NCBI GenBank assembly: GCA_020026225.1
Contig: JAHHQU010000057.1
Span: forward strand, 1-13,146
Length of the DNA stretch: 13,146 nt
Origin: Phocaeicola sp.
Lineage (GTDB): Bacteria; Bacteroidota; Bacteroidia; Bacteroidales; Bacteroidaceae
Direction of reading: 5' to 3'
Made by a program: the position numbers and the translations under genes. The notes under the pieces were generated by a model. That model was given only the letters and a program-made list of their open reading frames with translations. It was not told where the DNA came from and made no database searches. Positions 1-5,985 of the stretch are shown here, piece after piece (positions within the stretch are counted from its first letter, which is position 1; every line of letters begins with the position of its first letter).

Positions 1-51
1 CGCGACCCTAACCTTGGCAAGGTTATGCTCTACCAACTGAGCTATTTCCGC
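1..51 (-). tRNA. tRNA-Gly (anticodon GCC), 3' part cut off by the window edge
   Basis: On the minus strand the first 51 bases of a tRNA are visible. The acceptor 5' strand GCGGAAA begins at 51, followed by TA, a D arm closed by GCTC/GAGC with loop AGTTGGTA, and an anticodon arm whose stems TAACC and GGTTA pair perfectly around the 7-base loop TTGCCAA. The loop places GCC at positions 34-36, which reads glycine codons GGC and GGU. The variable region and the start of the T arm reach the window edge; the rest of the T arm, the acceptor 3' strand and any encoded CCA lie outside. It follows argH on the same strand but has its own promoter at 63-94. Confidence 0.95.
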
Positions 52-55
52 GTTA

Positions 56-112
56 ACGGGTGCAAATATAGAGGGTTTTAAGTTACCCACCAAACTTTTC
101 ACCCGTTTTTTT
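56..112. repeat. Nested inverted repeat around the tRNA-Gly promoter
   Basis: ACGGGTG (56-62) and CACCCGT (100-106) are perfect 7-base inverted arms. A second pair, GGGT (73-76) and ACCC (85-88), is nested between them. On the plus strand the outer arm runs into seven T (106-112), so the structure could end plus-strand transcription aimed antisense into argH. It encloses the whole -33/-7 region of the tRNA promoter. The stem is short and the outer loop is 37 bases, so a chance origin is possible. Confidence 0.35.
63..94 (-). promoter_or_regulatory. Promoter of tRNA-Gly (Bacteroidetes sigma-ABfr type)
   Basis: Read on the minus strand, TTTG (94-91) is followed after exactly 20 bases by TATATTTG (70-63), matching the Bacteroides form TTTG-N(19-21)-TAnnTTTG at every fixed position. 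The expected transcription start, about four bases after the last G, lies near 59, roughly eight bases before the tRNA 5' end at 51. This is the cleanest promoter in the window. It implies that the tRNA need not depend on read-through from argH, although no good terminator separates them. Confidence 0.8.
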
Positions 113-125
113 CAAAAAATTATCA

Positions 126-1466
126 TTATCGACCTAACAAGGCTTTTTCCGCTACCTCAACAGTCGAAAAATCAAAGCCTGCCACCACCTGATCCATTAA
201 ATGGACAATCTGATCGTTACATAAGTTGCCGATACTTCCTTCATGGGTATGATGCACCTCTTTATCGTGAGTAAACTTACCCGCTTCAATATCAAGTCCC
301 ACTTTCTTGTAAGCATCACGGAAAGGCATCCCTTCCGCGGCCAAACGATTGACTTCCTCCACACTGAAGATAGCCATGTACTTATCATCATCCAAGATAT
401 GTTCATTCACAGAAATCTTATCCATAATGTACGTAGCCATCTGAAGGCAATCTTTCATTTCTTCGAATGCCGGAAGGAAGACCTCTTTGATTATCTGCAA
501 ATCACGGAAATACCCACAAGGCAAGTTATTCATAATCATCATAATCTGCTGAGGAAGAGCTTGAATCTTATTGCACTTGGCACGTGTAAGTTCAAATACA
601 TCAGGATTCTTCTTATGAGGCATAATGCTAGACCCAGTAGTACATTCATCAGGCAATTTTACAAAGCCGAAATTCTGACTGCTGAACATACAGGCATCAT
701 ACGCCATCTTCGACAATGTTCCAGCGACAGAAGCCAGTGCAAATGCCACATTACGCTCCATCTTGCCACGTCCCATTTGGGCATATACTACATTATAATT
801 CATGGAATCAAAGCCCAACAGACGAGTCGTCATCTCGCGGTTCAACGGGAAAGAAGAGCCATACCCCGCCGCTGACCCCAATGGGTTGCGGTTACAGACC
901 TTATAAGCAGCCTGCAAGAAAAGCATATCATCCACCAAACTCTCAGCATACGCACCAAACCACAAGCCGAAAGAAGAAGGCATGGCTATCTGCAAATGGG
1001 TATACCCCGGCATGAGCACCTTCTTATAGCGTTCGCTTTGGGCTATCAATACGTTAAACAAATCCTCTACAGCCTCAACGATACCCTTCAACTCAGAACG
1101 CGTGAAGAGTTTCAAGTCTACTAAAATCTGATCATTTCGAGAACGTCCACTATGAATCTTCTTGCCGACATCACCCAAACGACGAGTCAGCATCAATTCC
1201 ACCTGAGAATGCACATCCTCAATGCCATCTTCTATGACAAACTCTCCCTTCTCGGCCGAAGCATAAATTTTCTTCAGTTCTTCGAGCAAGATCTGGAGTT
1301 CATCGGCTGCAAGGAGTCCAATACTCTCCAACATCGTTATATGAGCCATAGACCCCATCACGTCATACTTGGCCAGGTAGAGGTCTAATTCTCGGTCGTG
1401 TCCTACTGTAAAACGGTCTATCTTCTCATTTACCTGAACACTCTTTTCCCAAAGTTTCCGTGCCAT
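126..1466 (-). CDS. argH: Argininosuccinate lyase
   Basis: Catalyses the last step of arginine synthesis in the cytoplasm, splitting argininosuccinate into arginine and fumarate; the family forms homotetramers. The 446-residue protein has the normal length. It carries the fumarase/aspartase superfamily marks: HSGRSRND (105-112), GYTHLQ (154-159) and the signature GSSIMPHKKNPD (278-289), whose serines form the catalytic loop. I start at the ATG at 1466 (MARKLWEKS). An in-frame TTG six bases upstream overlaps the preceding stop codon and is a poor choice. The ATG follows the TGA of the SRPBCC gene by two bases, so the two genes are very likely cotranscribed and translationally coupled. No clear intrinsic terminator follows the TAA; the next gene is tRNA-Gly with its own promoter. 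Confidence 0.97.
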   Translation of the reverse strand: MARKLWEKSVQVNEKIDRFTVGHDRELDLYLAKYDVMGSMAHITMLESIGLLAADELQILLEELKKIYASAEKGEFVIEDGIEDVHSQVELMLTRRLGDVGKKIHSGRSRNDQILVDLKLFTRSELKGIVEAVEDLFNVLIAQSERYKKVLMPGYTHLQIAMPSSFGLWFGAYAESLVDDMLFLQAAYKVCNRNPLGSAAGYGSSFPLNREMTTRLLGFDSMNYNVVYAQMGRGKMERNVAFALASVAGTLSKMAYDACMFSSQNFGFVKLPDECTTGSSIMPHKKNPDVFELTRAKCNKIQALPQQIMMIMNNLPCGYFRDLQIIKEVFLPAFEEMKDCLQMATYIMDKISVNEHILDDDKYMAIFSVEEVNRLAAEGMPFRDAYKKVGLDIEAGKFTHDKEVHHTHEGSIGNLCNDQIVHLMDQVVAGFDFSTVEVAEKALLGR

Positions 1467-1468
1467 AA

Positions 1469-1963
1469 TCAAGCGTTTAAAGAATCATAACGGAAGATTG
1501 AAAGCAGATTAGCAAACATCTCTACTCCCTCTTTACAAGGCTTGGATATCATTGGCTTCATGAAGAGACCCACATCCACACGCAAAGTAACCTTCATCTT
1601 AGCCTGAGCAGCATCTACCGGCAATATCTGAATCCACAGGTTAAAAGGTACAGGAGAATTATCAGCGCCCAGCTTCACCAACTTCAATTCTTCACGTTCC
1701 ACTACTTTCAGTGTCACCGTCATTCCTTTTGCCGTGATTTCCAAAGCATCAGGACTCACCACCTTCAGAGTTACGCTTACGCCTTTGGCTTGGATTTCCA
1801 TAGTATCCTCATCAAGGAAACTCATATTGAAATCCACCCCTGCACGTTGGCCTTCAAACGCTCTGGCCATCTTCTTGATGTTGTTCAAATCGGACAACAC
1901 ATTATATACTTGTTCCTGACTATAAGAAACGTATTTTACATTACTTTCAAATTGTACTGCCAT
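1469..1963 (-). CDS. SRPBCC-fold (START/polyketide cyclase-like) small protein, function unknown
   Basis: A 164-residue cytoplasmic protein with no signal peptide. Its opening (VKYVSYSQEQVYNVLSDLNNI), alternating beta strands, central NSPVPFNLWIQILPV segment and long C-terminal helix fit the SRPBCC helix-grip fold, which usually forms a cavity for a hydrophobic ligand. I know of similar unnamed proteins beside pyrE in Bacteroides; no ligand or reaction can be assigned. The middle holds an internal repeat: residues 55-69 and 74-88 share EIxAKGxxVTLKVV with 11 of 14 positions equal, period 19 residues. From memory the relatives are nearer 140 residues with one such strand, so this may be a lineage-specific strand duplication. 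The gene sits directly behind an intrinsic terminator and ends two bases before argH. Confidence 0.8.
   Translation of the reverse strand: MAVQFESNVKYVSYSQEQVYNVLSDLNNIKKMARAFEGQRAGVDFNMSFLDEDTMEIQAKGVSVTLKVVSPDALEITAKGMTVTLKVVEREELKLVKLGADNSPVPFNLWIQILPVDAAQAKMKVTLRVDVGLFMKPMISKPCKEGVEMFANLLSIFRYDSLNA
1688..1801 (-). repeat. In-frame tandem repeat, 57-base period, inside the SRPBCC gene
   Basis: Two adjacent 19-codon units encode MEIQAKGVSVTLKVV-SPDA and LEITAKGMTVTLKVV-EREE. Over the first 15 codons I count 31 of 45 bases equal, with many synonymous third-position differences (for example AAG/AAA and GTA/GTG). This suggests an old duplication that has been kept, not a recent slip. Confidence 0.6.
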
Positions 1964-1971
1964 AATAAAAT

Positions 1972-2034
1972 AAAAAAACGGATTCCGCAGAATGCCACAA
2001 TTCCTAAAGAATCATGATATTCCGTAAAATCCGT
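1972..2034 (-). terminator. Intrinsic terminator or attenuator between pyrE and the SRPBCC gene
   Basis: On the minus strand a 16-base arm (2034-2019, beginning ACGGATTTTACGG) pairs with 1993-1978 (ATTCTGCGGAATCCGT): 12 Watson-Crick pairs, three G-U pairs and one mismatch. The loop is 25 bases and contains a smaller ATTC/GAAT hairpin. The 3' arm ends in a run of seven T (1978-1972). The SRPBCC start codon (1963) is only eight bases past the T run, so the terminator occupies the leader of SRPBCC-argH. It ends pyrE transcripts or, if a promoter lies upstream of it, acts as an attenuator. Confidence 0.75.
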
Positions 2035-2059
2035 ATCTGTTATAATTAAATATGATTAA

Positions 2060-2695
2060 TTACTTTCCTGTCCAATGTGAAGGATCTTCTCTCCAAGCCT
2101 GAAGAACTGGAATATCTTCTTCCTTGATGTAATTTGTTTTCAAAGCAGCTTCAAGCACTGTGTTGTAATTAGTCAATGTAACCAATTTTACGCCTGCTTC
2201 TTTGAATGCATTAACAGAAACATCAAAGCCATATGTAAATGAAGCAATCATTCCAATAACTTCACAACCGTTGTTGCGGATAGCTTGAACAGCCTTCAAA
2301 CTGCTACCACCTGTAGAAACCAAGTCTTCTACAACTACCACTTTCATTCCTGGGCGCAATTCACCTTCAATCAAGTTTTCCAAACCGTGATCTTTTGGAC
2401 TTGAGCGCACATATACGAACGGCAAGTTCAATTCTTCAGCTACCAATGCGCCCTGTGCAATTGCACCTGTTGCAACACCAGCAATCGCATCTACCCCCCC
2501 GAACTGTTCAAGAACGACACGACAAATCGCCAACTTCACGAAATTACGAAGTGCAGGATAAGACAAAGTCTTACGATTGTCACAATAAATAGGGGACTTC
2601 CAGCCTGAAGCCCAAGTAAAAGGATTGGCAGGCTGAATCTTAATAGCTTTAACCTTCAGCAACTTCTCTGCGAATAATCTTTCCGATGCTTTCAT
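2060..2695 (-). CDS. pyrE: Orotate phosphoribosyltransferase
   Basis: Joins orotate to PRPP to give orotidine 5'-phosphate, the fifth step of UMP synthesis, in the cytoplasm; the family works as a homodimer. The 211-residue protein has normal length. The orotate-binding opening FTWASGWKSPIYCDNR (27-42) and the PRPP-binding motif VVVVEDLVSTGGSS (119-132), with its paired acidic residues, are intact; KDHG (101-104) lies in the region of the catalytic flexible loop. The ATG at 2695 gives the expected N terminus, with no Shine-Dalgarno sequence. Its own promoter lies at 2727-2734, and a strong hairpin-T terminator follows at 1972-2034, so pyrE may be mainly monocistronic. Confidence 0.96.
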   Translation of the reverse strand: MKASERLFAEKLLKVKAIKIQPANPFTWASGWKSPIYCDNRKTLSYPALRNFVKLAICRVVLEQFGGVDAIAGVATGAIAQGALVAEELNLPFVYVRSSPKDHGLENLIEGELRPGMKVVVVEDLVSTGGSSLKAVQAIRNNGCEVIGMIASFTYGFDVSVNAFKEAGVKLVTLTNYNTVLEAALKTNYIKEEDIPVLQAWREDPSHWTGK

Positions 2696-2726
2696 AATTT
2701 TTCAAATATTCTGATAAACGTTTGTG

Positions 2727-2758
2727 CAAAAATAACTAAATCCATTGGGAATGGAAAA
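2727..2758 (-). promoter_or_regulatory. Candidate pyrE promoter
   Basis: On the minus strand TATTTTTG (2734-2727) matches TAnnTTTG exactly. Twenty bases upstream is TTTT (2758-2755), one base off the TTTG -33 element. The predicted start near 2723 gives a leader of about 28 bases. The spacer contains a perfect inverted repeat, TCCATT-GGG-AATGGA (2741-2755). Confidence 0.6.
2741..2755. repeat. Inverted repeat TCCATT-3-AATGGA in the pyrE promoter spacer
   Basis: Two perfect 6-base arms around a 3-base centre sit almost entirely between the -33 and -7 elements of the pyrE promoter. This is a suitable place for a repressor operator. It could also be a weak hairpin at the end of the comF transcript; it is followed on the minus strand by TTTAGTT, not by a T run. 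Confidence 0.4.
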
Positions 2759-2796
2759 AAAATATGCATTATTTTTATAAAAAGTTGTTTATCGAA

Positions 2797-3492
2797 TCAT
2801 TTCGCATAAGCCAGTGTCACAACGCTTATCTTCACACCTTCGATAGAAGACAAACTATCAATGCAAGAAGCAGTCGTTGCTCCTGTTGTAAAAACGTCGT
2901 CGACCAAAAGTATATGCTTATGAATTAAATGATTGGAATCAGGAGTGACCCGAAACAGATGCCGAGCATTCTGCCAACGTTCAGAGCCCGATTTGTGAGT
3001 CTGCGTTGCATTGTTGTGGGTACGTATCAAGGCATCGGTCACGACAGGTATTCCGGTCAAATCAGCGATTCCTTTAGACAACCATTCGCTTTGGTTATAG
3101 CCACGCCGTTTCAGCCGGAGGGGATGCAACGGGACAGGCACTATCGCATCAATTCCGGTAAAGAATCCGGAATCAGCAAGTTCGGAAGCCAACAAATGTC
3201 CCATCTGCCGACAAAGCTCCTTCCGACCCTGATACTTCATTCCTTGCAAAATTTTCGAAACCATTCCGCCTTTCGTGTAGTAAAACAATGACGAAGCCCT
3301 GCAAACAAGCGGACTGGACCAAAGGCAACATTCCATTTCATTGCCAGGCATATCCAACGAGTGAGTCCGAGGAAGCTCCGACATGCATTGCATACAAAGC
3401 GCTCGCTCACCTGCCAATAATTTTTTTCCGCACCCCAAGCACAGACGAGGGAAAAAGAAATCACACAAATCAGTCCATAAATTCTTCATCAT
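2797..3492 (-). CDS. comF: ComF family phosphoribosyltransferase-like protein
   Basis: A 231-residue protein with the two parts of the ComF/GntX family. The N-terminal zinc-binding knuckle has four cysteines (C18, C21, C33, C36). The C-terminal type I phosphoribosyltransferase domain contains PVPLHPLRLKRRGYNQSEWL and the PRPP motif ILLVDDVFTTGATTASC (about 194-210). In naturally competent bacteria ComF helps handle incoming single-stranded DNA; in Bacteroidetes its job is not established and other competence genes are not seen here. The gene begins with two ATG codons (3492 and 3489), so the exact start is uncertain by one residue. Its 5' end overlaps recX by 23 bases, making it the last gene of prmC-recX-comF. 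No convincing terminator follows; the downstream region is AT-rich and leads into the pyrE promoter. Confidence 0.9.
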   Translation of the reverse strand: MMKNLWTDLCDFFFPRLCLGCGKKLLAGERALCMQCMSELPRTHSLDMPGNEMECCLWSSPLVCRASSLFYYTKGGMVSKILQGMKYQGRKELCRQMGHLLASELADSGFFTGIDAIVPVPLHPLRLKRRGYNQSEWLSKGIADLTGIPVVTDALIRTHNNATQTHKSGSERWQNARHLFRVTPDSNHLIHKHILLVDDVFTTGATTASCIDSLSSIEGVKISVVTLAYAK

Positions 3493-3949
3493 CGACCTGC
3501 TTAATATGCTTCAGCACCTCATCCATCAAAAAACCTTTACTCACAGCATACCGAATGAGTTTGGTATTCCTTTCGCATGCAGTAGCAGCCTTGACACTGC
3601 GATTTTTTTGTTTGAGCAATCCTGCTAGAATCTCATGATATTCCTTTTCATCAATTTCGTCCATACCCGCTTCAATATCAGCAGTCGAAACCTGCTTCAT
3701 CCGCAAGACCTGCGAAATTTTCATGCGTCCCCACTGATTAAAGCGATATTTATCACGAATAAAGGCCCTGCAATAACGGGCAGTATCCAAATAGCGTTCT
3801 TTAAAAAGATGTTGCATAATACGCTCTGTCACGGCGGGTTCACCGCCCCACTGGCAAAGTTTTTTCTCCACTTCGGAAGGACAGTGTTCGGATGCAGAAC
3901 AATACACTTCCGCTTTGTATTTCAATTCATCTTCTGAATATTCTTTCAT
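3470..3949 (-). CDS. recX: Regulatory protein RecX
   Basis: A 159-residue, strongly helical, charged cytoplasmic protein. It has the RecX pattern of three-helix repeats, with recognisable pieces RYLDTARYCRAFIRDKYRFNQWGRMKISQVLRMK cut here as separate motifs: RYLDTARYCRAFI, DKYRFNQWG and MKISQVLRMK (about residues 52-87). RecX binds RecA and limits RecA filament growth, so it tunes recombination and the SOS response. It is encoded away from recA here, as is common. The start ATG overlaps the prmC stop codon in ATGA (3949-3946), and its end overlaps comF by 23 bases. This tight packing shows cotranscription and probable translational coupling. Confidence 0.88.
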   Translation of the reverse strand: MKEYSEDELKYKAEVYCSASEHCPSEVEKKLCQWGGEPAVTERIMQHLFKERYLDTARYCRAFIRDKYRFNQWGRMKISQVLRMKQVSTADIEAGMDEIDEKEYHEILAGLLKQKNRSVKAATACERNTKLIRYAVSKGFLMDEVLKHIKQVDDEEFMD

Positions 3950-4785
3950 GGTCGTATCGCTTTTACCATTCGGTCATTACCATAGAAATCCTTACGCAAC
4001 TCCACCGAATCATATTCCAGTTCTTCCAGGAGTTCGCAAGTTTCTTTTCCATACAATTGATTGATTTCAAAATATAACATTCCTCCCGGAGCCAACAGGT
4101 GCAAGCCCAATTCAGCAATCCGCCGATAGAAGAGCAACGGATTTGAATCAGGAACAAACAAGGCTAAATCCGGTTCCCAATCCAAAACATTCCGTTCCAT
4201 GGATTTCCGTTCACTTTCACCGATATACGGAGGGTTGCTGACCAGCACATCCAATTGCATAGTTGGAATATCATCGTCAAGCACATCCACCAATTCAAAG
4301 GCTATATCTACCTCATTTTTCCGGGCATTCCGTTGAGCGACTTCTAACGCTTGAGAAGAGACATCCCATGCTGCAACCTGAGGAAGAAGCATTTTCTTTG
4401 CCAAAGAAATCGGGATACACCCGCTGCCCGTTCCAATATCCAACAAGCGCACACCTTCCTGAGGATGATCGGCAACAATCCAATCGACCAACTCAGATGT
4501 TTCAGGACGAGGTATCAAGACATCCAGCGTCACTTCAAACGTCAGTCCGCAAAATGTAGCTTCACCTACAATATACTGAATCGGTTCATAGCTTTTCAAC
4601 CGCATAAGAATATCCTCCGCACGGGCCAGCATTTCTGATGAAAAATTCATATCTTTGCCCGCATAGAGGTCAAGAGTTGAAAGGTGAAAAACGTCGGTTA
4701 ATATCCATTTGGCAAGAGCTGCCGTTTCTGACTCGGGATAATAACCAGATAATTCTTTTCTGATATGAGTATAATAAGGATGCAT
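3946..4785 (-). CDS. prmC: Peptide chain release factor N5-glutamine methyltransferase
   Basis: Methylates the glutamine of the GGQ motif in release factors RF1 and RF2 using S-adenosylmethionine, which speeds translation termination. The 279-residue protein has the expected length. An N-terminal helical substrate-recognition domain leads to EPIQYIVGEATFCG and the methyltransferase core, with the SAM-binding DIGTGSG (116-122) and the catalytic NPPY motif (184-187) intact. I start at the ATG at 4785 (MHPYYTHIRKEL). An in-frame TTG at 4794 lies inside the proposed -7 promoter element and is unlikely to be used. It is the first gene of prmC-recX-comF and is divergent from ribD with only 32 bases between start codons. 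Confidence 0.95.
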   Translation of the reverse strand: MHPYYTHIRKELSGYYPESETAALAKWILTDVFHLSTLDLYAGKDMNFSSEMLARAEDILMRLKSYEPIQYIVGEATFCGLTFEVTLDVLIPRPETSELVDWIVADHPQEGVRLLDIGTGSGCIPISLAKKMLLPQVAAWDVSSQALEVAQRNARKNEVDIAFELVDVLDDDIPTMQLDVLVSNPPYIGESERKSMERNVLDWEPDLALFVPDSNPLLFYRRIAELGLHLLAPGGMLYFEINQLYGKETCELLEELEYDSVELRKDFYGNDRMVKAIRP

Positions 4786-4791
4786 AATATG

Positions 4792-4825
4792 CAAAAATAA
4801 AAAAAAAACATCACATTATGACAAA
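4792..4825 (-). promoter_or_regulatory. Candidate promoter of prmC-recX-comF
   Basis: On the minus strand TATTTTTG (4799-4792) matches TAnnTTTG exactly. TTTG (4825-4822), inside codons 2-3 of ribD, lies 22 bases upstream, slightly wider than the usual 19-21. The predicted start near 4788 leaves only about three bases before the prmC ATG, so the message may be nearly leaderless. Confidence 0.55.
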
Positions 4826-5852
4826 GGATGAAAAATATATAAGAAGGTGCATTGAATTAGCTTCAAACGGATTATGCAATGCGGCGCCCAACCCCATGGT
4901 AGGAGCTGCCATTGTATACCAAGACCGAATTATAGGCGAAGGATACCATGCCCGCTGTGGAGAAGGACATGCTGAAGTCAATGCTATAGCCTCCGTAAAA
5001 GAACGTGAATTATTAAAAGACGCCACTATTTATGTCAGTCTAGAGCCATGCTCTCACTACGGGAAAACGCCTCCTTGCGCCGATCTGATAATCCGAACAG
5101 GCATTCCACGAGTCGTAATAGGTTGTGTCGATCCTTTTTCACAAGTATCAGGACGCGGAGTCCAAAAGCTTCGTGACGCAGGAGTTGAAGTTAAAGTGGG
5201 GGTTTTAGAAGCCGAATGCAAAAACCTAATCCGCCGTTTCGTGACCTTCAACACCCAAAAACGTCCTTACATCACACTCAAATGGGCCCAGTCGGCTGAC
5301 GGATACATCGATATCCTGCGCACTGAAGGAAAACCTGTCGTTCTTTCCACCCCCATCACTTCCTCTTTCGTACACAAGCAACGTGCCGAACATAAAGCAA
5401 TCCTAGTAGGACGTAAAACCGCCTTGCTGGACAACCCTTCGCTGACTACAAGAAACTGGTATGGAAAGAATCCACTCCGTCTGGTCATCGACAAAGACCT
5501 TACTCTACCCTCCACCTTGAAACTGTTTGACAAGTCAGTTCCAACAATCGTCTTCACCTCGAAAGAGAAAGAAGCACAAGACAACCTTATATATGTAACG
5601 TTAGATTTTTCAGCCGACATTCTTCCTCAGATCTTGGACGAACTATATAAAAGAAAAATCCAGTCACTCATGGTCGAAGGAGGAAGCGTTTTGCTGCAAT
5701 CTTTCATTGATGCAGGAATATGGGATGAGATTTTTGTAGAACACGCTGCGAAAGTATTGGGAAATGGAGTAAAAGCCGCAACTTTACCTTCTAATTTAAC
5801 TGTTAAATACGAGGAAAAAGACGGAGTTTTAATCTGCCATTACTATCAATAG
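4818..5852 (+). CDS. ribD: Bifunctional riboflavin deaminase/reductase RibD
   Basis: Carries out two successive steps of riboflavin synthesis: deamination of the pyrimidine 2,5-diamino-6-ribosylamino-4(3H)-pyrimidinone 5'-phosphate, then NADPH-dependent reduction of the ribose side chain. The N-terminal cytidine-deaminase-like domain has the zinc and catalytic residues H51 and E53 (GHAEVNA), C78 and C87 (EPCSHYGKTPPC). The reductase domain starts near 148 with RPYITLKWAQSADGYID and has VEGGSVLLQSF near 290. At 344 residues it is slightly short for the family but complete. It stands alone on the plus strand. I see no exact promoter match ahead of it, so its promoter, probably inside the start of prmC, is unrecognised. 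Only a weak AT-only hairpin follows (5858-5883). Confidence 0.96.
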   Translation: MTKDEKYIRRCIELASNGLCNAAPNPMVGAAIVYQDRIIGEGYHARCGEGHAEVNAIASVKERELLKDATIYVSLEPCSHYGKTPPCADLIIRTGIPRVVIGCVDPFSQVSGRGVQKLRDAGVEVKVGVLEAECKNLIRRFVTFNTQKRPYITLKWAQSADGYIDILRTEGKPVVLSTPITSSFVHKQRAEHKAILVGRKTALLDNPSLTTRNWYGKNPLRLVIDKDLTLPSTLKLFDKSVPTIVFTSKEKEAQDNLIYVTLDFSADILPQILDELYKRKIQSLMVEGGSVLLQSFIDAGIWDEIFVEHAAKVLGNGVKAATLPSNLTVKYEEKDGVLICHYYQ

Positions 5853-5949
5853 TCTCATTTTTATTATCAAAAGCTAATAAAAAAGCAAAGTTTATCCCTA
5901 ATTTTATATAAATCTTGGTGCAAATCTTCTATAACGAAAAAAAACTTCC

Positions 5950-5957
5950 TACTTTTG
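5950..5957 (+). promoter_or_regulatory. Candidate promoter of the lipoprotein-uppS-bamA cluster
   Basis: TACTTTTG matches TAnnTTTG exactly and lies 28 bases ahead of the start codon at 5986, giving a leader of about 25 bases. No TTTG occurs at the right -33 distance (the bases there are TTCT), so strength is uncertain. The surrounding 133-base gap also has an imperfect direct repeat, TGCAAATCTTCTATAAC (from 5919) and TGCAATCTATAAC (from 5956). Confidence 0.5.
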
Positions 5958-5985
5958 CAATCTATAACAAAAGACTCATTAACAA

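Noticed and set aside
243..875. 210-residue open frame on the plus strand
   Set aside because: It lies wholly antisense to argH, which has all family motifs; the translated product resembles no family and is rich in His, Arg and Ile, as expected for a shadow frame.
1467..1472. TTG start extending argH by two residues
   Set aside because: The TTG overlaps the TGA of the preceding gene and the ATG at 1466 gives the family's usual N terminus.
4786..4794. TTG start extending prmC by three residues
   Set aside because: It falls inside the proposed -7 element, upstream of the predicted transcription start, and the ATG at 4785 fits the family.
5858..5883. Hairpin after ribD, TTTTTATTA with TAATAAAAA
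   Set aside because: The 9-base-pair stem is made only of A-T pairs and is followed by A, not T, so it is a poor intrinsic terminator and may be chance in AT-rich DNA.
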